13,268 bases of DNA from JBGPBY01 sp041481485 (lineage in GTDB: Bacteria; Acidobacteriota; Terriglobia; 20CM-2-55-15): contig JBGPBY010000160.1 in NCBI GenBank assembly GCA_041481485.1, positions 1-13,268 on the forward strand, given 5' to 3'. Of this stretch, positions 7,301 through 13,268 are shown one piece after another. Position 1 is the stretch's first letter, and the number at the start of each line of letters is the position of its first letter. The position numbers were made by a program, and so were the translations under genes. Below the pieces are notes generated by a model. It worked only from the letters and a program-made list of their open reading frames with translations. It did no database searches and was not told the DNA's origin.

Positions 7301-8506
7301 ATCGAACAACGCCGAATAGCCGCAGGGTACAAAAACCTTCGCGCCTGATAATTTTTCCAGAACAGGAAAGACCAGGTCGGACGACCAGATCTGTGCGGCG
7401 TAATTCATCGTCACATCAAACCGGGAAGACGTCAGAAATTCCTGATAGCGGCGGGAATCTCCGCGTATTCCGTGAACTGGATTTCCGGAGATGTCAAACT
7501 GCCGTACGTCAACTCCATTGAGGCTGGAATAATTACGATCGGGGGCATACCCGGTCGCAACCGTGACATTGTGGCCGCGCTTCACAAGCCGTTCGGAAAT
7601 CTGGCGGACCACTTCTTCGCTGCCGCCGACCCTTGGGTGATACATCTGAACGGTATGAAGGATCCGAAGCCCCTTGGCCGCTCGAGCTGGAATTGAATTC
7701 GGATTCTCCACGGTGGAAGGCCTGACGTTTGAGACTGGCCGGAAATACCGGGACAATTGTAGCGGCGAGTGAATGATTTGCGGTTCCGACGCGTCGCGAT
7801 ACCGGAGATATGTCTCCCGGATTTCTTTTGCGAGTTCCTGCTGACGGCCAGAGCGGGTTGTCCCGATGCTTCCGCCATGGAGTCGAATTCGGTGAAGGAT
7901 CCGAGGAAGATTCTCCATTCGATATCCCGCAAGCAGAGCACGCATGAAAAAATCGTAATCGTCCACGCTGCGAAAGTCCTGCCGATAGCCTCCTATTGCG
8001 GCGAACACGTCACGCCGGATCATGCTGGCGCTGTTGATCATGGAGTTCACTTCATGAAAGGTCGCGCGGATGCGTTCGGGCGTGAGTTCAATTGGCGGAC
8101 TGCCCAGATCGTCTCCGCGATCATTGAAATAGGCCGCCTGCGTCCCCAGAACCGCAATATCGGAATGGCCCTCGAGATGACCAATCAGCGCTTCGAGCTT
8201 TTCGGGTAATGAAATATCGTCGGAATCATGATTGAGAAAGTAGCGGCTGGCAGGATTCGAGGCCGCAAGCGCCTTGTTCCGTGCCGCGACCTCGCCGGCG
8301 TGAGTTCCCCGAATCAGCCGAATTCGCTGGTCGCCCTGGCACAGGTTCTTTGCGAGAGCCACAGTTCCGTCGGTGGATCCGTCGTCCACGATCAGCAATT
8401 CGAAATCTCTGAACGATTGTTCCAGCAGGCTTTCCACAGCCTGGGACAAGTACGATCTCCCATTGAATACCGGAATAAATATTGTCAGCAACGGCGAGAT
8501 TGTCAT
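4388..8506 (-). CDS. Giant multidomain glycosyltransferase (GT2-GT4-GT2-TPR-GT2)
   Basis: A 1372-aa protein with four glycosyltransferase modules, presumably adding several sugars to a glycan or glycoprotein in the cytoplasm; no signal peptide or membrane helix is evident. GT2 at residues 1-245 has IFIPVFNG, VDDGSTDGT, NHDSDD and DDYDFFMRAL. GT4 at 278-640 has HPRVGGSEEVV and the EX7E motif in EIECFPLVILEAMAS. The second GT2 at 680-920 has VDDGSPDD, LPLDADD and FEDWDFW. TPR-like helices cover about 920-1060 (FSDAIETFRRLLDLQPGHAEAHFLLAIAH). The third GT2 at 1104-1330 has ILPTFNRP, YLDDDD and HEDWDLW, but VNDAG where VDDGS is usual. The ATG at 8506 overlaps the previous stop (ATGA), indicating translational coupling; an in-frame ATG at 8548 adds 14 residues and lacks such support. 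A 92-bp palindromic element encodes the linker at about 646-676. Donor and acceptor sugars are unknown. Confidence 0.93.
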   Translation of the reverse strand: MTISPLLTIFIPVFNGRSYLSQAVESLLEQSFRDFELLIVDDGSTDGTVALAKNLCQGDQRIRLIRGTHAGEVAARNKALAASNPASRYFLNHDSDDISLPEKLEALIGHLEGHSDIAVLGTQAAYFNDRGDDLGSPPIELTPERIRATFHEVNSMINSASMIRRDVFAAIGGYRQDFRSVDDYDFFMRALLAGYRMENLPRILHRIRLHGGSIGTTRSGRQQELAKEIRETYLRYRDASEPQIIHSPLQLSRYFRPVSNVRPSTVENPNSIPARAAKGLRILHTVQMYHPRVGGSEEVVRQISERLVKRGHNVTVATGYAPDRNYSSLNGVDVRQFDISGNPVHGIRGDSRRYQEFLTSSRFDVTMNYAAQIWSSDLVFPVLEKLSGAKVFVPCGYSALFDPAFSGYFEKLPGVLASYDKVIHLSSGYRDAVFSQHHGLANSVVIGNAADEDEFLSPSESFREKYGIKSQHLVITVANHYAGKGHDRVLQWFRELGRPDVTLAIIGNKAPGGCWDECSHAASLLTNVMLLPDLPRKDVVAAYKDADLFWFGSEIECFPLVILEAMASKTPWLSTNVGNLSELPGGIVAAPDHMARKANMLLNSKSLTRRLGDTGFDEWNSRYTWKHIVDQYEELYLSLVQTAGVKQLGTESNFSVQPRNIHKASQEIALCPQLFPDGPMVSVVIPCYKQAHFVTEAIESVLAQTYRNFEIIVVDDGSPDDVRSVVERMIAQHPERKIRLLAQPNQGLSASRNNAIREAAGEYILPLDADDRLRETFMEACIRKIQSDPKVAIVSTHLQEFGETTRTIDCGKPALEQLAIANQINYCSLFPKYLWNKVGGYKSAMRYGFEDWDFWISCLQAGAQIAVVPEHLFLYRKRGDSMFTSATAHATELQAQIVINHPGLYSEDTERWAAAFFRCSKFPKHIGIHRILSGFYVSRNHWKEAIPHLQKLSTANNAGVLFLLGIARMQVRQFSDAIETFRRLLDLQPGHAEAHFLLAIAHVYAGDFRSAASHSEDALEINLRMPEALELLAALACRDQDPAVLEDLKSRANDLRLTIPGQVYSVDESWKEYFYSKFVEKRPTPLLQLETGRKAVSVTEKSGDGVTVILPTFNRPEMLQRAIESVLNQTYTNFEIVVVNDAGCDVEPVVRKLNDGGRITYIRHDRNRGLAASRNTAIRQARCRYISYLDDDDIYYPEHLETLVKTLEKERCEMAYTDACRAHQQMRSGELVTVHRDIPYSCDFDKDRMLIGNFIPVLCVMHERRCFEKGGTFDPTLTTHEDWDLWIRFSQLFRFAHIPRVTCEFSWRTDGATMSSHSQPDFLRTLDIIYKRYRSVVSGRAALIEAQALYRKGLEMRVGPVAEAGARSRRGR
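6481..6572. repeat. 92-bp palindromic repeat (MITE/REP-like) inside the glycosyltransferase gene
   Basis: Two 28-bp arms, 6481-6508 and 6545-6572, are perfect inverted copies around a 36-nt loop. The arms contain AATTGGGGACAGAGAGCAAT and its complement. The frame of the host gene stays open through the element, which encodes the linker between its GT4 and second GT2 domains (KQLGTESNFSV...SQEIALCPQLF). From memory, GGGGACAG-type palindromes of this kind are dispersed repeats in many genomes, often linked to REP-associated (RAYT, IS200-like) transposases; none is present here. No clear target-site duplication is seen at the ends. Confidence 0.88.
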
Positions 8507-9534
8507 TGGCGTGAAACCGGTTGGATTCGCGATGACGAGCGGCCACACTGATTCAGGATGTCATTCCATCGGCGTTCCCAGGTGTGTTCCCGAACGGTTC
8601 GTTCGTATCCGGCCTTCGCAATTGTTTCGCGTTCGACGTCATTGCGCAGGTAATAGTGAATGAGTTCGAGCAGTTCCTCTTCGGACCGGAAGATGACGAT
8701 CTCTTTTTTGTCGACGTAGTATTCCTCGAGGTTGTCGGCCTCGCTTGTCAGCATGAATCCGCCGGTACCCGGAATTTCGAAATTCCTGCCCTTGATTTGC
8801 TGGCGATATCCAGGCTGCGACGAATTGGACAGATTTAAGTTGATCCGGCTTCGATTGAACGTTCGGACCATTTCATGGAACGGCAGACGCTGGGCGTTGT
8901 CCCAGCCGTGGCCAAAGACGTGTAATCCGATTCCATGATTCGTCAGCCGCCGGACAATCTCCACGCGATTTCCGTGGGGTTGGCCCACGAACGTCACGTC
9001 AAAATCTCTGGCGCAAGAGACGGGATGATATTGCCTGTGATTGCATGCCCACTGGCTCTTAATGACCTGTTCGGACATGCCAATGGAGCGATATTTAGCG
9101 ACCGAATGGGAATCCGTCGTCACCACGTAATTGAAATGCGGGGCGACATGGCGGGAATAATTTTCAAATCGCCAGTGATCGTCGCAGAACCAGTTGATGG
9201 TGGTCGTATTGGTCTCCTGGCTGATTCGACCGATCACTTCCATCGACGGATCGTGCTGGGGATCGAAGAGAATCGAGATCAGGGCCTCCGGCTTTTCTTT
9301 GCTCACCGCATCCCACAACATTTCCGACATCCGTTCACGCCCAAATTGTTTTCCGATTTGCATGAAATCGAAGCGGCGCATTCTCCAGTGCCGTTCTCTT
9401 CCGAGACGCTCAAGAGGCTGGTAGAAATTTCTTTCCTCGAAACTCCAGCCACGCGACGGATCGCCGTAGTCGTAGAGCATGCCGAGGTAAAACACCGTTA
9501 TGGGTCTGGATGCGGTTCCTGTTATGCCTGGCAC
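8503..9534 (-). CDS. CgeB/YkvP-like glycosyltransferase
   Basis: A 343-aa protein resembling the CgeB group of GT-B glycosyltransferases (Pfam Glyco_trans_1_2-like C-terminus). The N-terminal half (about residues 10-165) holds a Rossmann-like segment, with ISILFDPQHDPSMEVI and the FCDDHWRFENYSRHVAPHFNYV stretch typical of the group. The C-terminal half (about 175-330) contains FDVTFVGQPHGNRVEIVRRL, HVFGHGWD, RINLNLSNSS, KGRNFEIPGTGGFMLTSEAD, and the closing helix pattern EELLELIHYYLRND..REHTWERRW. The start is GTG at 9534, supported by a GGGAGGA site 6 nt upstream; it overlaps the end of the preceding frame by 13 bp. Its stop overlaps the ATG of the following gene. Sugar and acceptor cannot be told from the sequence. 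CgeB itself is a spore-coat protein, but nothing here suggests sporulation. Confidence 0.88.
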   Translation of the reverse strand: MPGITGTASRPITVFYLGMLYDYGDPSRGWSFEERNFYQPLERLGRERHWRMRRFDFMQIGKQFGRERMSEMLWDAVSKEKPEALISILFDPQHDPSMEVIGRISQETNTTTINWFCDDHWRFENYSRHVAPHFNYVVTTDSHSVAKYRSIGMSEQVIKSQWACNHRQYHPVSCARDFDVTFVGQPHGNRVEIVRRLTNHGIGLHVFGHGWDNAQRLPFHEMVRTFNRSRINLNLSNSSQPGYRQQIKGRNFEIPGTGGFMLTSEADNLEEYYVDKKEIVIFRSEEELLELIHYYLRNDVERETIAKAGYERTVREHTWERRWNDILNQCGRSSSRIQPVSRQ

Positions 9535-12161
9535 GGAATTTCCTCCCTGGAAGTGACTTGCTGTTCCGATTCATGAAAACGGTACGGTTGGTCAACATAT
9601 GTATCCCGGACCAGGTATGTCCTGGCCCCTCTGTTCTGCAGATCCAGGTACCACTCGCCGCTGGATCTGCTTCGGCATCCAGAACCAAGGCATTCGGCGT
9701 TCACAATTGCGCACACGAAGTCTCTTGCAGGGATTTCCTCGAACTGCTCTCTATTGCTGCGCCACAGACGGCGTGCATATTTTTGAAAGTCATGTTCATC
9801 GGCCGTCGACGGTTCGGGCGCAACTTCGGTGGTACCCATTCCTTTGAATGCGGGTACGAGAATCCGGCTGCCCGTTCCAGCGAGCGATGCCACCTTTGCG
9901 ACTTGTTCGAGCCACTGTCTGGAGAAACGCAACGGGCCGGTAAGGACGACAAGATAGGGAATCCGAACTTTTTGACGAATCGATTCGATCGACTTGTCGA
10001 ATGAATCGTCTAGCATCGTCACATTGGATCGCGTTGAGATTCGTTGGAGCTCATCGGTTCGCTCAGTGGCGCGAATGAAGATTTCCAATCTGGCATAAGC
10101 ATTTCGTTCCAGTGATTCGAGAGTCGCCGCAATGTGGCCGTTCCATGGTTCGTTGGTGACATCCAACAGGATAGCGGCATCTGCGGTTTTCTGAAATCGA
10201 TAGATGGGGCATTTCATCAGAGCGTCGATACGCGCGAGCGCCTTCTCTGCGGCGTGTGCCCATGTCCAACTTCCGGTTACTTTTTGCAGTGCTCGAAGGC
10301 CAAGCTGCTTCGCGCGCTGGGGTTCGCGGTAGAGCTGTAGCATGGCCTGTGCAAGCCTGGACTCGTCCGGTTCGAGAAGCCAAAGGTCTCCGGCCGTGTG
10401 GTAATGGCCGATCGTTCGATTTCCGAACACCTGCTTTGTTGCCGGGATTCGAACAGCGCTTTCGTCATCGACGAAATCGTCGGTAGAGCCGCCGGCCGTA
10501 AGAATCACGGGCAGGCCGCAAGCCATGGCTTCAAGTACAGGAAGGCCAAATCCTTCGCCTCGATAAGGGTGCACCAGACAATCGCATGCGTTGTACAGCC
10601 GGGCGACTTCAGCGTCCGTAAGATCTTGTTCGAGGTAGACGACTGCCGGCGATGTGGTATCGCGCTGCATTTGGCGAATGGTTTCGCCGATACCCTGACC
10701 CTGGTAAATATCGCGGGCTCCGACATCCTTGATAACGAGAACGACGTCGTCATCCGGCCCGAAGGACGCGCGGTAAGACTTGAGCAGGATATCGATTCCC
10801 TTGCGATGAATCGTTCCACCGACAAAAAGGAATTTAAAAGACCTGGCTGTTGGAAGATCGAAGGGTTGCAATCCAGGTTTGAAGACATCGACGTCGACAC
10901 CATTGGGCACCACATGGACTTTGCCGGCGGAGACACCGCTTTCGATATACAGGTCGCGGACAAATGTCGATGGCGCCCAAACCTCGTCCACGAATCGCTC
11001 CACGTTTTCAACCCACTCGCCTGGCAGACAGCCGTATTCCCACGGCTGGATCAGCACCCACCGGCCGTCGGCAGGTGCATTCCAGTTTGGAGGCCATTGA
11101 TGCCGGATATGGATGTCCGCTCTTTCTGTGCCGCGGCAGTAATGCGCTTGAATTGATCGCACACGGTCATTCAATGAGAGAGCGAAACTGTCCGGCCGGT
11201 CGGGAATCACGTTCAGTTGAATGCGCCGCGACTCCATCAGCGCCAATTCAAGTTCACGGTTGACCAGGGCAAGGCTGTGCTGAACCAATTGTGGGCCTTC
11301 CCACTCCACGACAGGAAGGATGGACGGACGGTGAGATTCTTCCATCAGCTTCAGATAAAGACTCTGATGAGCACCCCCTGCCGCTTCCCACGAATGTGCC
11401 TGCGCGAAAAGACGCGCGCGCTTTCGAAGTTCATTTGCAAAAATAGGATCGGACCATACCGCTTCGAGAGCATCCTGAAGAGAGACACTTCCGATATTGA
11501 ACACCGCATCTCCGAGTGCCATCGACGACGACGCAATGACAGGCAGGTCTGCGGAAACTGCCATTGCAGCGTTCTCAATGGATCCTGGGTTAGCCTGTGA
11601 ACTCGGCAAGGTAACGACACTGGCGCACGCCAGATATTCCTGCAATCGTTCGAGTTCCTGCGGTCCGTCCACGAACATCGCGGATCCTTCAAGGCCGAGT
11701 TTTCGGATTTCTACATCGCAAAGCTGGCGGTATGAGTCATCCTGCACTCCCGCGGAATCGAGAATGATGCATCCCGCATCGACTTTGTTTCGCAATGCAG
11801 CGATGACCGGCAGTGTTTCGAGAATTCCACCGCCGGGTTCGATGGGAGCGAGAATCGCTACAAGATACGGATTCCGAGGGACACAAAGCTTTTGACGCGC
11901 GTGTTGACGAGAAGCGGCAGCGGAAGGAACACCGTATGGAATTGTGTGAATTCGTGCCGGGTCGCCACCAGCGATTAGGACTTCATCGTAGACTATGCGG
12001 GAATGCACGATAACCGCATGAACCAGGCTGCAGGCTTTTTGAAGATACGTTCGGTCCAGCCCGGATTCATGGATCGTAAGCACAATCGTCTTGCCTTCGT
12101 TTCGAACGGCGGAGAGAAATTCCAGGAAAGCCGGCGGAAACAGCGCTGCATCGAAATTCAC
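9522..12161 (-). CDS. Glycosyltransferase, GT4-GT4 plus degenerate GT2-like tail (downstream part of an interrupted gene)
   Basis: This 879-codon frame opens in the middle of a GT-B fold. Residues 1-275 continue the GT4 domain whose first strands are encoded before the TAA at 12192-12194 (FVDGPQELERLQEYLACASVV, PVIASSSMALGD). Its EX7E-like site reads SSQANPGSIE, so the first Glu is missing and activity is doubtful. Residues 315-660 form a second GT4 that looks intact: VHVVPNGVDVDVFKPG, FVGGTIHRKGIDILL and the EX7E motif in EGFGLPVLEAMACGLPVI. Residues 675-870 resemble a GT2 fold (LESLERNAYARLEIFIRATE) but lack VDDGS and the DXD motif. The only early start, GTG at 12161, has no ribosome site and lies 10 codons after the stop in the same phase, so independent initiation is poorly supported. 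It may be produced only by readthrough, or be part of a pseudogene. It overlaps the next gene by 13 bp. Confidence 0.8.
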   Translation of the reverse strand: MNFDAALFPPAFLEFLSAVRNEGKTIVLTIHESGLDRTYLQKACSLVHAVIVHSRIVYDEVLIAGGDPARIHTIPYGVPSAAASRQHARQKLCVPRNPYLVAILAPIEPGGGILETLPVIAALRNKVDAGCIILDSAGVQDDSYRQLCDVEIRKLGLEGSAMFVDGPQELERLQEYLACASVVTLPSSQANPGSIENAAMAVSADLPVIASSSMALGDAVFNIGSVSLQDALEAVWSDPIFANELRKRARLFAQAHSWEAAGGAHQSLYLKLMEESHRPSILPVVEWEGPQLVQHSLALVNRELELALMESRRIQLNVIPDRPDSFALSLNDRVRSIQAHYCRGTERADIHIRHQWPPNWNAPADGRWVLIQPWEYGCLPGEWVENVERFVDEVWAPSTFVRDLYIESGVSAGKVHVVPNGVDVDVFKPGLQPFDLPTARSFKFLFVGGTIHRKGIDILLKSYRASFGPDDDVVLVIKDVGARDIYQGQGIGETIRQMQRDTTSPAVVYLEQDLTDAEVARLYNACDCLVHPYRGEGFGLPVLEAMACGLPVILTAGGSTDDFVDDESAVRIPATKQVFGNRTIGHYHTAGDLWLLEPDESRLAQAMLQLYREPQRAKQLGLRALQKVTGSWTWAHAAEKALARIDALMKCPIYRFQKTADAAILLDVTNEPWNGHIAATLESLERNAYARLEIFIRATERTDELQRISTRSNVTMLDDSFDKSIESIRQKVRIPYLVVLTGPLRFSRQWLEQVAKVASLAGTGSRILVPAFKGMGTTEVAPEPSTADEHDFQKYARRLWRSNREQFEEIPARDFVCAIVNAECLGSGCRSRSSGEWYLDLQNRGARTYLVRDTYVDQPYRFHESEQQVTSREEIPCQA
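9541..9547 (-). promoter_or_regulatory. Ribosome binding site of the CgeB-like glycosyltransferase
   Basis: Minus-strand GGGAGGA lies 6 nt before the GTG at 9534. It is the strongest Shine-Dalgarno match in the glycosyltransferase block and supports the GTG start inside the end of the preceding frame. Confidence 0.75.
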
Positions 12162-12191
12162 ATGAACGATGTCGAAATCCAGGACGGATAC

Positions 12192-12194
12192 TTA
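12192..12194 (-). other. In-frame TAA splitting a GT2-GT4-GT4 gene
   Basis: The frame open from 13268 and the frame ending at 9522 have the same phase and are separated only by this TAA. Translation across it reads VWYYPLLR-stop-VSVLDFDIVHVNFD, which is continuous GT4 sequence: the N-terminal Rossmann half lies before the stop and the DFDIVHVNF strand after it. A single base change such as CAA to TAA would explain it. Sequencing error, a real pseudogene or readthrough are all possible. Confidence 0.85.
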
Positions 12195-13268
12195 CCGCAG
12201 CAGTGGGTAATACCAGACTCCCGTGCGGTCCCATGCCCGGATGACGCTGGGAGAATCGCTTGAGGAATCCGCATCACGGGGTGCGATTTCACTCAGAACG
12301 GTGAATGTACCATTGGGAAATGTGGACAACAGTTGATTGGCATAGCGTGCGGACTGGCGACGCTGATTGAACGCCGAAATAAAACCAATGCGAGAAGTGG
12401 TCTGCAATTCGGTATCCGAAAGGAGCCCTGCCGCGCGGAACGCGTCAACGTCGGTAACCTTAATTCGATCCGCCCACTCCCTGCGGAATAACGCATGATT
12501 GTCGGCATCGCGGTCAAAGCGGCTTTCGCTGCTCGAAACAAAATGAACGATCTTGCTGGCGGGTGTATAAACCACACGAAATCCGAGATTGCGGACTCGC
12601 AGGCATAGATCCACATCCTCAAAACCATTCTGGTAGCGCGCGTCAAACCCGCCCAGCTGCTGAAACTGTTCCCGGCGAATGAGCATGCAGCACCCGCTCA
12701 CGGCTTGATAATCCATCTGACGGTTGACGAGAGGATGATCCGGAGAATAGCCATAAAATACGTGCCAGGGATTTTTGTCGTTGCCGAATGCGATTCCCGC
12801 GTGCCAGACACGACCGGGACATACCGCATGATTGTCCGGAAACAGCTGCTGGTTGCCGACTATTCCGACACCACTATGGTTCGATACCGTTTCGAGCAGC
12901 GCGTCAAGCCAGCCGGTCTTCACCTGTGTGTCATTGTTGAGAAAGACAATGTTGTCTGCGCGAGCTGCCCACCCGCCACGATTGGATCCTCGGGCAAAAA
13001 ACAGGTTCTTTCGATTGCGGATGTAACGAACTTCTGGAAGGCTTTGAAGGTACTTGGCAGTTCCATCGGTCGAACCATTGTCGACCACGATCAGTTCGTA
13101 CAGATCGGGTGGCGTGTTTTGAAAAATGGATTCGATGCAGGATTTAGTGAAACTCAGGTTGTTGAATACCGGAATGACGATGCTCGCCTGGATACCGGAT
13201 TTCGATGGAGGCTCAACACCCGGGAAGGGAATCGGTCGAGGGAGCCGTGCGGATGTTGAATTGAAAAC
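12192..13268 (-). CDS. Family-2 glycosyltransferase plus start of a GT4 domain, N-terminus beyond the window
   Basis: The frame is open from the window edge for 358 codons with no start needed in the window, so the protein begins upstream; GTG at 13088 is internal, falling within LIVVDNGSTDG. In-window residues 25-250 are a GT2 (GT-A) domain close to the rhamnosyltransferase-type group: ASIVIPVFNN, VVDNGSTDGT, NKNLFF-like RNKRNLFFAR region, FLNNDTQ at the DXD position, and NGFEDVDLCLRVRNLG. A proline-rich linker (RPIPFPGVEPPSKS) precedes it, hinting at a further upstream domain. From about residue 290, RIGFISAFNQRRQSARYANQ begins a GT4 Rossmann fold that is cut off at the TAA. The protein as annotated would have an intact GT2 and a useless GT4 fragment. 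It is probably the 5' part of the gene that continues at 12161. Confidence 0.85.
   Translation of the reverse strand, partial: VFNSTSARLPRPIPFPGVEPPSKSGIQASIVIPVFNNLSFTKSCIESIFQNTPPDLYELIVVDNGSTDGTAKYLQSLPEVRYIRNRKNLFFARGSNRGGWAARADNIVFLNNDTQVKTGWLDALLETVSNHSGVGIVGNQQLFPDNHAVCPGRVWHAGIAFGNDKNPWHVFYGYSPDHPLVNRQMDYQAVSGCCMLIRREQFQQLGGFDARYQNGFEDVDLCLRVRNLGFRVVYTPASKIVHFVSSSESRFDRDADNHALFRREWADRIKVTDVDAFRAAGLLSDTELQTTSRIGFISAFNQRRQSARYANQLLSTFPNGTFTVLSEIAPRDADSSSDSPSVIRAWDRTGVWYYPLLR

Noticed and set aside
8507..8548. Longer start of the giant glycosyltransferase at 8548
   Set aside because: The ATG at 8506 forms an ATGA overlap with the preceding stop and starts just before the first GT2 strand, which is a more typical arrangement.
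12162..12203. Frameshift between the two glycosyltransferase frames
   Set aside because: Both frames have the same phase relative to the window, so the break is a single stop codon and not an insertion or deletion.
1..13268. CRISPR array, tRNA or rRNA genes, integrase or transposase genes
   Set aside because: No regularly spaced direct repeats, no tRNA-like or rRNA-like sequence and no recombinase motifs were seen on either strand.

Overview
All genes recognised here lie on the minus strand, so transcription runs from the high-coordinate end to the low end. The window joins the edge of a surface-glycan or glycosyltransferase locus (13268 down to 4388) to a flagellar regulatory and motor block (4135 down to 1). 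No RNA genes, CRISPR arrays, integrases or transposase genes were seen. The organism looks like a flagellated Gram-negative-type bacterium of moderate to moderately high GC that uses both sigma-54 and sigma-28 for motility. The FlbD-MotA-MotB order, the sigma-54 activator and the very long modular glycosyltransferases would suit Acidobacteriota or a similar deep lineage. That placement is inference with low confidence.

Glycosyltransferase region, in transcription order: (i) an N-terminally incomplete family-2 glycosyltransferase (GT2) frame that also encodes the first part of a GT4 fold and ends in an in-frame TAA at 12192-12194; (ii) an 879-codon frame in the same phase that completes the GT4 fold, then carries a second, intact GT4 and a degenerate GT2-like tail; (iii) a 343-aa CgeB-type glycosyltransferase with a GTG start and strong Shine-Dalgarno site, overlapping the previous gene by 13 bp; (iv) a 1372-aa GT2-GT4-GT2-TPR-GT2 protein coupled to (iii) by an ATGA overlap. 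A 92-bp element with perfect 28-bp inverted arms lies inside gene (iv), in the linker between its GT4 and second GT2 domains, and keeps the frame open. Items (i) and (ii) read as one gene interrupted by a nonsense codon.

Between the two regions (4136-4387) lies a large fold-back repeat that contains terminator-like hairpins facing both ways. After it comes a well-formed sigma-28 promoter (TAAA-N15-TTCGATAT) and a TGACCC-N6-GGGTCA dyad near the predicted transcription start.

Flagellar region: flbD/swrD, motA (TTG start) and motB form a tight operon behind the sigma-28 promoter. A 282-bp gap follows, holding a sigma-54 -24/-12 promoter with exact GG-N10-GC spacing. It drives fliA (sigma-28) and then, 26 bp further on, a sigma-54-dependent activator that runs off the window. 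The wiring implied is sigma-54 plus activator -> fliA -> sigma-28 -> flbD-motAB. The activator has an intact GAFTGA/AAA+ core but a receiver domain lacking key phosphorylation residues, which points to a FleQ-like, non-phosphorelay mode of control. The glycosyltransferases may modify flagellin or another surface polymer, but the window does not show the acceptor.
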